From assembly GCA_963978905.1 (NCBI GenBank), contig OZ022256.1, forward strand, positions 35,574,001 through 35,638,000: 64,000 nt of DNA, given 5' to 3'. Shown piece after piece: positions 54,640 through 64,000 of this stretch; the stretch's first letter is position 1, and the number at the start of each line of letters is the position of its first letter. The notes below the pieces were generated by a model. It was not told the origin of the DNA and did no database searches. It saw only the letters and a program-made list of their open reading frames with translations. The translations under genes were made by a program, and so were the position numbers. Source of the DNA: Trichostrongylus colubriformis (Eukaryota > Nematoda > Chromadorea > Rhabditida > Trichostrongylidae).

Positions 54640-56112
54640 TCCATGTTCAACTACAAAATAAGCAAGAAGGATTACAGTTTCCACAGCTTCCACGGAGAAA
54701 CGCCTTTACACAAAAGTGGTCATGAAGGTGCCCGTCAATTAATCCACAGGAATCGGCAGCTCGGCACATTTGAGGTGAATAAGACCATTCTTGATACACA
54801 GCATGGGTTTGTCAAAGGAAAATTAGTTACAACGAATTTGCTTGAATCTTTTAATGACTGGACAGCAGCCCTGGATGATAAGAAACGTGTGGATGTGATA
54901 TATTTTAATTTCACCAAGGCATTTGATAAGGTCAGCCATGAAAGGGAGTTATACAAAATTCAGCTGCTTGGATTCCATGAAAATGTTTGCAAATGGATTC
55001 GTGAGTTCTCAGGGATAGCTATCAAGTCCGCATAAACAACTCCTATTCCGAAGTTTTCCTTGCCCACTCCGGGGTTCCCAGAGAAGTCTTATCTCCAACA
55101 CTTTTCAATATATTCTGTGCGGATTTGGGCCTGATTACTTCTTGTGACAATGTTGTATGTAAACAATTCGGATTATCAAGCTCTACAAAGTGATTGACTC
55201 CGCTGAGGATTCTCTAGCTGTGCAGTCGGCTATTACAAGCTCGTCCAGTGGTCTCTAGATTGGCAGATACCCCTCTTCTTGACTAAAACCTTTCATATGC
55301 ATTTAGGTCCCTCAGCGGGTCCGATCACATCATACTTTATAGATGAGGTAGCGATCACCAAGGTGCACGAGGTCAGAGATCTGGGGTTTTTCTACAATGA
55401 CAACTTGACTTTTCCTGCCATTATATAAGCATATATACAGGAAGGCACTTTTCCGTACCTATCAAGTCTTTGAGTCTCTAGCAACCAGGGACAGCGATAT
55501 ACTGTGTTCTGTCGACAAAATGTATATTCGTCCGCTAGTTGAAAATGGTACGGTTGTGTTTTGTCCTAGTAAAAAGAAAGTTATCGCACGCATCGAGAAA
55601 GTCCAGAACAATTTCACGAGAAAAGTACTCTTGCACCGAGGAGGCTTTCCATACTCCAAAATACCAAAAGCCATAATAAGGAACAAATACTTCGATCTTC
55701 CCTCGCTTCTGTCCAGGCGTCATTTCTTTAACTTATGTGTTGTTTAAACTCCTGCACAATAGATACGTGGCAAATATCTCTCAGTTCTATCGCATTTTCC
55801 ATCCACCACCAGGGGAGGTCAACTCAAACCATCGTTTACCAGACAAAACTAAGGCATGCATTTTTCGCAGTTAGAGCAGGACTTACTTATTTGCGTATCA
55901 GCAAAAATAGTGGCACCGCGAGCTCTCTATCGTCCTTCAAGCGTTTAATAGCAAAAATTTTATTCAAGGCATAGCTAACACCGTATAATTTATTGAAGTT
56001 GTTGTTGTATTACTAATTGTTGAGTTTCCTGATATGTGTTATCTTGACGTTTTTGACGTTGTCTTATACAGCGTTCTGAATAAAGAATAAAGAATAAAGA
56101 ATAAAGAATAAT
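54640..56112 (+). mobile_element. 5'-truncated CR1/jockey-like LINE with dead reverse transcriptase
   Basis: The frame at 54643-55035 has ILDTQHGFVKGKLVTTNLLE, then VDVIYFNFTKAFDKVSHERE and GFHENVCKWIREF. These are reverse transcriptase blocks of the 'DTQHGF..G.S..TNLLE..ND' and 'DFSKAFDKVSH' type. The following DNA gives SGVPREVLSPTLFNIFCADL in a shifted frame. It then gives a YVNN where YADD is expected, a LVQWSLDWQIP block, and later IRPLVENGTVVF and RIEKVQNNFTRKV. The catalytic Asp of block A is Asn (YFNFTKAFD) and both Asp of YADD are changed. Frameshifts and stops are numerous. The 3' end is a tail of about five GAATAAA units (about 56076-56110), typical of CR1-type LINEs. Confidence 0.85.
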
Positions 56113-57947
56113 GGTGCACATCTAATAATGAAATGTGCCTCTTCAGCACATCGAGATCGAGCCATTTTCGGATGGGAAAAGATCATTTTTTACGTTTACG
56201 ATAAACCCCATGATGAAATTTCGCTTACAAAAACTGTTGAAGTTGGGCGTTGATTTTGTCCTCTACTCCACATAAAACTTGGAGGTACTTTAAACGGGCT
56301 TCCACTCGTTTCGTCCTTCGAAAAAGTTTTCATGCCTGACATCGTCACAGGACGAGGAGTATTGCCTTCCATTGCTGTCTCACTTCTAAAGACAAAAATT
56401 CCTACAAGTACGGAATAAGTGTGCATCTGGGTTGCTAATAGAATTGTGCTGAATGTAATACTCTCAATTTCGCTATGAATGAATGACTTCTTGCAGAGTT
56501 GAAATATTCTAAAGCTAGGCTTTGGAACGGCGGATACCGACCTAATACCTATGTATAAAGAGAAAACAAAGACATAGAAACTCAGCTTGACTGCTAAGTC
56601 ACCTCTCTGTATGCAATGTTCACAGCAAGAATCGTTATTGGTACTGTGTCTCCATAATGGGAACATAACCTGGGTTCAGGTAAAGATGTTGGTTTTCGTT
56701 TTTGGCAAATGTAAAAATATTGGTTTTCGTTTCTGGCAAATGGAAAGAGAACAGGCTACGTGCGCGAGGAAATAACAAACTGTTCATTGCGTATGAGCAA
56801 AGAGTGAGCCATTAACTCAGCAGATAGGATGATCGAAAAACCATATGAGAGATGCGACGGGATCAGGAATCGCCGTCCAACACGCCTTCCGTCCGTGCCT
56901 CCTTCAATCCTCCTCGACTGCCCCGGCTTGCTGCCATCCCCGTCGCCATATCGGCTCTCGACATCTAGATTAGGCGGCAAATACACGATGAATCGATTCG
57001 AGCCTAATGAAAGCTTTCCCACCTTTTACAAGACTACAATTCTATCTCTACCACTATCTGCCCTTAAACTTGGGTCTCATGCCTTTTCAGAAGATTTAAA
57101 AAGTGAGTGAGCAAGTAGGTGTACTGGAATGGGATGCACGTCACTATGATCAATGCCGGAGATCGACGATTTGGTTGGTGAATCACGCATGCGAAGCGAT
57201 TGAAAAAGGCTCGATGGAGGCCGCAACAGCAACCAACGCCTTCAGGCAAGTCCAGTGGTTAACCACAATATTCTATCTTCTGCCTTCAAAAAAGTGCTTG
57301 CATTCCAACTCCCTCCCAAAGCAGAAGATAGAAAAATGTCGTAGACCGTTGGACCTCAAAGAGATAAGGGCTTGAGAATACAAGCATTTTCTGACGTACG
57401 CGAAAGTTAACATAAAACAAGCATTTTCTGACGTACGCGAAAGTTAACATAAAATTTGCAAGCGCCGCAATGACAGTCGCATGACAAAACGGATTTATTC
57501 GTTGGAGGATTTTTAACCATGAAACATGATTGTGCTCACAGTGTTCTTCCAATGCAGTCAGTTAACGCTTGGCGATCAATATCATTTCAAGATTCGGGGA
57601 ATGAGCGTGTGCCAGAGACTGACCAGTAAAGATAAAAGTTCATGTTCGAAGATCTCATTTGAAGCATTCTTGATTAACCTCCAAGATAACAACCTCACTG
57701 AGTATGACTGATTGCTCAATCTCCATCCATAGGGAGCGAAATGTTTATCCTAGATGATCCACTAGAGTCACTTTCTTGATGATTACGCAGTGGTATAAAT
57801 ACAATAAATGTACAAATCATGCAACACTTGTAAAAATGATCACAGTGGTTTTTCTTCTATCCCATAATGCTGAGCATTCCACAATAGTCCGAGATTCCGC
57901 TGAAATACAGTCTTATACAGTATCACGTGACTGTTGAATAAGGCACA
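56113..57947. other. No recognised gene; two short tandem duplications
   Basis: 'ttggttttcgttt(t/c)tggcaaatg' is duplicated at about 56689-56741. A 37-bp unit (caagcattttctgacgtacg first) is duplicated exactly at 57381-57417 and 57418-57454. Frames at 56829-57110 (+) and 56756-57022 (-) are open in a moderately GC-rich stretch, without a motif. Confidence 0.4.
57381..57454. repeat. Exact 37-bp tandem duplication
   Basis: Two identical units (57381-57417 and 57418-57454) contain gacgtacgcgaaagttaaca. No difference was seen, so it is recent or recently homogenised. Confidence 0.85.
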
Positions 57948-57949
57948 TA

Positions 57950-58438
57950 TTAGGCAACCAAAAAAGTTCGTGCGGTTTTTCTACTTGACATTTCTATGCA
58001 ATGTATCGCTAAACTTCGCTGAAACTTTGCGTAGGAGGCTATTTGCGGTGCTGATCACGAATATGACATCCTTTTTTATGCTGGCGCCAATTGGGTGCAA
58101 TTGCACCGAAATGGTGCAGCAACTGCTCTTCACCGACTTTGTTTAAAATTGCCATCTAGGAGCTTTCAGGATGCTGATCACGGATATGACATTGGTTTTT
58201 AGCGCGAGCGCCGTTTTGGACAAAGTTTCAGCCCAAGATTCTCGTGAAACTTTGCCCAAAAGCTTGCACCAAAATCGTTGAAACTTTGTCCAGGAAGGTC
58301 ATTTGGAATGCTGATCACGAATATGACATACGTTTTCCCAAATAAACCCCCTCTGGGTAAAGTTCCAGCGAAGTTCAGCGATATATTGCATAGAAATATC
58401 AATTAGAAAAAACCGCACGAACTTTTTTGGTTGCCTAA
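57950..58438. mobile_element. 489-bp mariner-type MITE
   Basis: TIRs of about 85 bp start TTAGGCAACCAAAAAAGTTC and GTGCGGTTTTT, and are nearly identical at both ends. TA duplications lie at 57948-57949 and 58439-58440. The interior has three diverged copies of 'ggtgctgatcacgaatatgaca' (about 58050, 58170, 58310). No transposase is encoded. The end sequence marks a family distinct from the other mariners here. Confidence 0.88.
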
Positions 58439-58954
58439 TAAATTCTGCTCACAAGCGTATTATGAAGTCCAGCACCCTATGAGGGCTACTGATAAGCTGA
58501 TAAAAAAACTAATTTTTGAATGACTGTTGAAAATTTTTTGAGAAACACAATTTGTCACAACGAGATGTTGCGTAACATTTGACAATTCCAAATGCGCAGT
58601 ATTGTTCCGTCCCGAAGCCTCATGCCAGCCCAAATGTTTCAGAACAATGCGAGGCTCCAAAATTCATTCCGCAGGCTTCGAATGTTCCACAAACATACGC
58701 GGAAGAATTTTTATTCTACTGGCGAGTTTTCGGCGCCTTACACCTTTCTTGGGCCTAAAGCAGTGCAATTTTTCTTATTTTATATATTGTCTATTTTGAA
58801 ACCACCGGTAGATCTCTGCCTCACTTACTTACGCCTGTGTCGAAAATTATCCTTATAGCGTTGATGGAGCAGAGCGGAACTCAAAGGAACGCACACGGAA
58901 CAATGAGAATCTTTGTTACCCATATATCCATGCTGTATTTGCTTAATGAGGGCC
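58439..58954. other. No recognised gene
   Basis: AT-rich sequence between two foldback elements. A plus frame at 58592-58858 is open with one hydrophobic run but has no motif or splice support. Confidence 0.35.
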
Positions 58955-59238
58955 GCATGCAAAGTTTCACAAGAAAAAGTGAGAATCCTGCTAAGGTACA
59001 GCTTCTCAAAGTAGTGGCCGCGTGGGCGGGGTCTCAATGCCCGAATGTCCGCCCGTCGTCCATTGCGGTCGGGGACTCATAGTGGGAACAGAAAGTTACG
59101 TAAACAGACCCAATCTCCGTCTCCAATCGAGGCGTAAGACGGGTCGGGGCACTTACTCGGAGGCTCCGCCCCTCGGCCACGACTTTGAGGAGCTGTATCT
59201 TAGCCGGATTCTCTCTTTTTCGCGTGAAACTTTGCATG
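58955..59238. repeat. Foldback element of about 285 bp
   Basis: Arms 58955-59031 (gcatgcaaagtttcacaaga first) and 59163-59238 are inverted with about 85 percent identity, judged by eye. Both orientations could encode a QSFTRK.ENPAK.QLLKVVA peptide, but only because the arms are copies. The central part is GC-rich. It is likely another nonautonomous element. Boundaries beyond the arms are unclear. Confidence 0.75.
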
Positions 59239-62200
59239 CAACACATTTTGCGCCACGCCCCATTTTTAGTTTACTATTTGTTTTCAAAATGTTGTGGTAT
59301 CACTACCTACTGCAGTGCCTCATGAAAACTGGTGAATTTCATCGCTCAATGATAACCCTGTACATAATGCCCAGAGTATTCATACCAGTGGAAAAGCTAC
59401 GTATTCTCTTGCTGACGAGGTCGGACACTCTCTTGTAAACCCGCTTATCAACTGAGAATGGACAACTCCTAAGTTGAAGTTAATTTACAACTAAATAAAG
59501 GGTCAATAAAAGATCGCATGAAAGACCCGAGTAACTCAAAAGTGTATTAAAAATAACACAGTATACAGTACGGGTAACTGGAAATTTATTAGGGGTCTCA
59601 AAATCGCAGCAAAAAGAGGCTGCACTGCATATATTTAGTTGACTGTTGTATGTGATGTGTTAATCAAAGTTTACATCGAATCACTTGGAGTGATCTTCAC
59701 ATAAAAAATTGTAAGACTTGACGATAAAACTTGCTTCGCATTGTTCATGAATTATAGTACAGCAGGAGGGAACATGAAATGGAAGTGAATTACCGAGAAA
59801 GGCGGTAAAAAGTGGATTTGACTCTTTATTTCACTTCGAACACCTTTTGCTGCACACTGCACCGCTTAGGAAAAGCCTAAGACATGCAGATGTGTGACAC
59901 GGACCAGTGATGGTATATATTGCAATAAATATCGCCGCAAGCTGGTGGTGGCAGCCTGTGTGAAGCCTGCTGCACGCCGCAGGGCCCTGCGTTGCTTTCA
60001 TTGCAAATTGCACCTTTTCATGGACACGAGGTGTTTATTAAAGCATGTATATGCTTTTCTGAACTGACATTATCTCTTCAGGTTTCGTGGGGGGGGGGGG
60101 GGGGGAGGAGAGGAGGATCTAGTCCCATGGGAGCAGCACTGACACGATTAGACAGAAAGGCTCTCGCTTTTTATAGAGGGCAGGAAATTAGGTTTGCACC
60201 ATCACTGATCAAAATGTCTGATTGAAAGCTAAGCTTTTCAGGAAAATCGTTCAGAAAGAAACCTCATGAAAAATTTCCTTTTTTTATTCAAGGTTCAAAG
60301 AAACAGACGAAGAGCACAACTCACTGAACACCTGCTTCGCTGGAACACTTGCACAGATCGCTGACCTCCTTCTTCCAATTTATCAGACGTGAACATTGTT
60401 TTATCGCGAGTTTTGCATTACGATCGGCGATGTTGGGTTCACATCTAAAAAAGTGTTCCATTTCTCCTTTCTTACCGTTTAGTCTTTGCGGCACTTGTTT
60501 GAAATTTTTGTCCCTATATGAGTAGAAGGCTACGCACTGTTTTAATAGCAGTTACCCGCACCACTGGCACTTTGTGAACATCCAAAGAGCGCACTTTTTA
60601 CATCTCACTGTTTTCAGTTAAAAACAGATGTAAGCGCCTTATGACCGTAATGTACTACTCTCTTATGTGCTGTATGGAGTGAAGAGGACATTGACCGTGG
60701 GTCTTATAAAAGATAAGGAACAGTAAAGACTGATAAGAACATTAGAAAACGAATTTGGCGAAGATGAGAGTATAATAACAACAGTTGGTGATGGGCAATA
60801 CACATCTGCCAATTAGTATTTATAAAATACGGTAACAAGAAGATCGGCGGAATCATATACCCCTCACAAGTAATCCAACTACTGTGAGTCGGCTAGTTTA
60901 TGATCGATCGGCGAACACAATTCTTTCCAGTTCCGAAATCAATGGCGACAAATCGACTGCTAAACTGGGTGGCATTTCAATATGTGATCAATTTAGGAGA
61001 AATGAAAAAATAAAGGCTAGATATGTTAGAAAAGATGTCATAGGCTGTGATGAATGACCATGTTTACATACGACAGCAGCAATTTGATCAGCAGATTTGC
61101 GATTTAACAATGATCAGAATTGACGATTCAGGCAAAGTGGGAGAAAAAAAGGAAGTTTTCAATGTGAGTTGCTGATTTCGCCAAGCTTACGGAGAGACTA
61201 CCACCTACCACGTGTCTCAGCTTCTTCCAGTTCAAATATTCGAGTATACATTTAGGTAAGGTCAAGGGAGCCAACATATACCATATCCTCGACTCCTAAT
61301 CCTCTAACTGATGCGTATGTTATTAGAAGGGTGTTATTGGTATATTAGTAATAATTTTCACCTATATGGCTGTTTTCTTCCACCATCGCCAACTTCTCTA
61401 TGTTTTCTCCTATATGAATAGTAACAAAACCTATCAGCGCTAACTATGTAATGGACAGGCACCTTTACGCCTAAGAAAGGCAAGTCCCAATAAACACTTC
61501 GCCATTCATCTTCGCACACTACAGCGCAAATTATGCCATATGGACTTGATTGATAGTAATAGGTATCACCTTTGACAGCCTCAACGAACACTGTGAGGCG
61601 TTCAAGCTGCTCTTAAGGAGTGTGATTAAAGTAACGAAGCAGCATTTCAATGGCCTTGAGTGATACACATCATTCGATATCGATCGAGCTCACAGTGTGC
61701 ATAATTCTCTGTGATTCGCGCGGGAATGTGCGCCGGCAGAAGTGGCCTACCGTAATAGGGAAATCGAATTTCCATTTCGATTTCCCTGTTACGGCTGAGA
61801 GTTGGTGTAACAGGTTCGATTGGTTGACATTTTTATAGGGTACCGCGTAGAAGCTGATGAGAAACAACGTACCAAATGAACGAATTTCAATGAATAAAAC
61901 AGTATTATCCGCTAAGAATGCTCACCCTTTCTTGTCAAAGCAGAATCCGTCTTTATTCTTTTCGATAAAACACATTTTTATACATCGCGCCACTGATGCA
62001 CCAGCGTTCACCACTTGCTGAACAAAAAGATTCTGAAAATAAAAAACAACCCATTAGTTTGCGATTTAGTAGAGCTAAAGCAAACACTGTAGCTGGTAGT
62101 ACTTTGTAACCAACTGTGAGCATCCTTCACCGATGTATACAAGTAAGTGATATTCCAGCGCCATTCCTTACGGTGCAGAAGAAAGCTGATTGTTCAGAAA

Positions 62201-63783
62201 ATTGTATGGTTGACACGCTCTTTCGAAACCGCGATACCAAACCACATCTGTTTCGAAACCCTAGGGTCTCCAAACCAAACCACTATAATGTAATCCAAAT
62301 GCCACTTCAACATAACTTTTCCTCAAAACCAAGCCAATTTTGGATGGTGCCATATCTGTAATCAAGGAGTATCCAGGAATCATTTTCGAAGGTCTGTTGC
62401 TGAAGAATTATCTCACGTGTTGACCGTCATATGCTCATATGCGTTTTCGGACGCTGATAGATTATGCATCAAAAAACGATCGCTCAGATGGAAAAGTGAT
62501 GTGCTGGATAAATGATGGAAAAGTTCGAGGCGTAGTGCGTGGAAAAATGAGACGGCGTACTTTACAAACCCTTCGCAACAATTCACCAAATACATGCCAA
62601 AAGAAAAATATCTTTTGTTGTCAGCAGCAGCAAGACGGTGAAACAATGTACGTAGTTGAAGAGCTTCTGGAATCAGCACAAGATGGAAGATACGATTACC
62701 AGGAAGATACGCGTGCTGAATTCTTAGGAATCCCAGCAATCACCTGGATAAGCTTTCGTCAGCGTTAGCAACGTTTCCGTCGAACTTTGATGGCCCGAGA
62801 CATCTTGTGAACCCCTTGATACTATGGAATCGCATCATTTCATTTTTCTCGCAGAGCTCTTGTTTTGAGAGTAAAACGAAAAACCCGACCGGAGATCATC
62901 CTGTTGGTTTGACGTCCCGAGGGATCCAGTCGGTAACCTTTCTGATGCCCTTCCATCTTCCCCTCGTAGGTGAATGTGGCAGCATCGACAGTGTTCGAAA
63001 CTCCGAATTTCCCTCTTCCAGTACGTGATGCTCATTGCATTGTCCTTTCGATAGCGCGTTGATCAAGTGCTCGTCCTGCTTCAGCAACTTAGACTCTGCG
63101 TACGCTCCCCAAGCAGCTCGCTTCTGTCGTTTAGTGCTGAAACTTCGTTTACTGAATTCTCGAGCTACGTACTCATGTCTGAAACATTCGGTGATGTTCG
63201 TTCCGTTCAGCGTATCCGGATACCGTGTACCAGTACGCTGCCGTGAAGCGATGGATGATGCAGTTTTTCTTGAAATCTGGGTGTGAAGCTCCCGTGAACG
63301 CCATGAAGACCACTTTTGCGGAAATCACCCACTTCTCTAGTCCACTGGAGTCGTCTTGAAGAAATGTTAACACACACTAACCCATGTTATTATCTACCAG
63401 GAAGAGCCTATAGTTAAACACATATCCTACATCAGCTTGATAGCTATTCCATCAGACAACGATTAGTTTCCCTACGGCGTCGATGGAGCACACACTTACT
63501 AGGTTAGCTGCACTAGGTGTTCTATGTAGAGGAATGGTTTGACATGACTCATTGTCAAGAGTGGTGAAGGAATCTCTACAGCTAGCACCATTCTCAAGGA
63601 AAATCAATCACTACCACGCAGCTCACGCTCAATGTCAGCTATTAATTCCGTCATTTGGATCAATGCCCACTACTGTTTTTGTCTCTGTTATTCTGTGCAG
63701 CTATTTATACGAAGAGAGGGGTGACTAAAGGTGTAAGAAGTACATTAGTGACTAAAAGGGTAACTACTTGCTTTTGAATAAAA
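59239..63783. other. No recognised gene in about 4.5 kb
   Basis: Frames at 61358-61591 (-) (EDEWRSVYWDLPFLGVKVPV) and 62439-62768 (+) (YVVEELLESAQDGRYDYQED) look more coding-like than the rest but match nothing I know. A 17-G run lies at 60089-60105 and a small hairpin at 61751-61793. Otherwise this is AT-rich sequence with stops on all frames. Confidence 0.35.
61751..61793. repeat. 18-bp stem hairpin
   Basis: Arms 61751-61768 (cgtaatagggaaatcgaa) and 61776-61793 are inverted, with one G-T pair, around a 7-nt loop. It may be the trace of a small foldback, with no evident function. Confidence 0.75.
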
Positions 63784-64000
63784 TTGGGTAGTCTAAAAAG
63801 TTTTTTCGTATTTTTAAATACCGCTTTTTCCCTCCAAACTGCTTTCCAGCAACCTTTTCTGTACATACACATGTAGCATTTACAATACAAAAATTTTTCT
63901 TTGAATGGCGTTGGACAGGGAAAGAAAAAGATAAAAGATAAAGATAAAGAAAAGATAATCCGATAGAGCAAGATCAGGGCTATAAGGTGGATGGGGCAGC
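63784..64000. mobile_element. Left arm of another copy of the 21773-22449 mariner palindrome
   Basis: The sequence follows 21775-22065: ttttccctccaaactgcttt with ccag, tttttctttgaatggcgtt, gacagggaaagaaaaagat, and agcaagatcagggctataag followed by gtggatgggg. The last block is the reverse complement of the PPYSPDLAPSDY codons. About 100 bp of the 21.9 kb copy (around 21870-21960) is missing here, and 'aaagataaagataaag' has expanded. The window ends before the palindrome centre. Confidence 0.8.

Noticed and set aside
54735..54956. Minus-strand frame opposite the reverse transcriptase
   Set aside because: It is the antisense shadow of the LINE coding sequence, which has clear RT motifs on the plus strand.
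56076..56110. Cluster of AATAAA poly(A) signals
   Set aside because: The (GAATAAA)n array is the 3' tail of the LINE rather than several gene-end signals.
60089..60105. Seventeen-G run as a G-quadruplex or regulatory element
   Set aside because: It is a simple homopolymer in noncoding DNA. A similar 13-G run lies at 9891-9903. No context supports function.

Overview
This looks like one piece of a repeat-rich animal genome, most likely a parasitic nematode of the strongylid/hookworm type. The evidence is short exons (50-330 bp) with strong TTTCAG-type acceptors and GTAAGT/GTGAGT donors, introns up to 4 kb filled with degenerate repeats, abundant mariner relatives, and nematode-like conserved genes. 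The species itself is inferred, not shown. No bacterial operons, phage, CRISPR arrays or toxin genes are visible.

Only one long gene can be reconstructed. Positions 3270-18664 (+) carry 17 exons in continuous phase, encoding about 705 residues with an ELM2 domain, SANT1, a GATA-like zinc finger and a second SANT. It is a CoREST/RCOR-class corepressor. Upstream and divergent from it, at least one spliced exon (1893-2206, -) points to another gene that I cannot name firmly. The second recognisable gene family is CIAO1/CIA1, a WD40 protein of cytosolic Fe-S assembly. It is present only as two damaged copies of the first four blades, facing each other in a 2.1-2.3 kb inverted repeat (42696-47915).

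The rest is a transposon graveyard. At least six mariner/Tc1-type families are recognisable by protein remnants or by distinct terminal inverted repeats (TIRs) with TA target duplications: 21688-23241, 27950-28845, 31980-32400, 35488-36213, 36794-37290, 38190-38945, 49226-49437, 53384-53736 and 57950-58438. A CR1/jockey-like LINE tail lies at 54640-56112. Most striking are foldback elements. Two unrelated mariner families (21773-22449 and 35488-36213) each form a palindrome made of two copies of the transposase 3' half. A third family (26179-27550 and 47991-49200) is a mariner-like-TIR palindrome built from diverged monomers of about 165 bp, each with a small TAGAGC/GCTCTA hairpin.

Layout: 1-2752 possible minus-strand gene; 3239-18664 CoREST-like gene with repeat-filled introns; 18665-25100 nested mariners, a local duplication and a 200-N gap; 26-31 kb palindromes, mariner and minisatellites; 31.9-39 kb decayed Tc/mariner copies; 42.7-47.9 kb inverted repeat with CIAO1 fragments; 48-53.7 kb second palindrome copy, hairpin with tRNA-like gene, mariner pieces; 54.6-56.1 kb LINE; 58-59.2 kb short foldbacks; 59.3-63.8 kb almost featureless; the window ends inside another copy of the 21.8 kb foldback.
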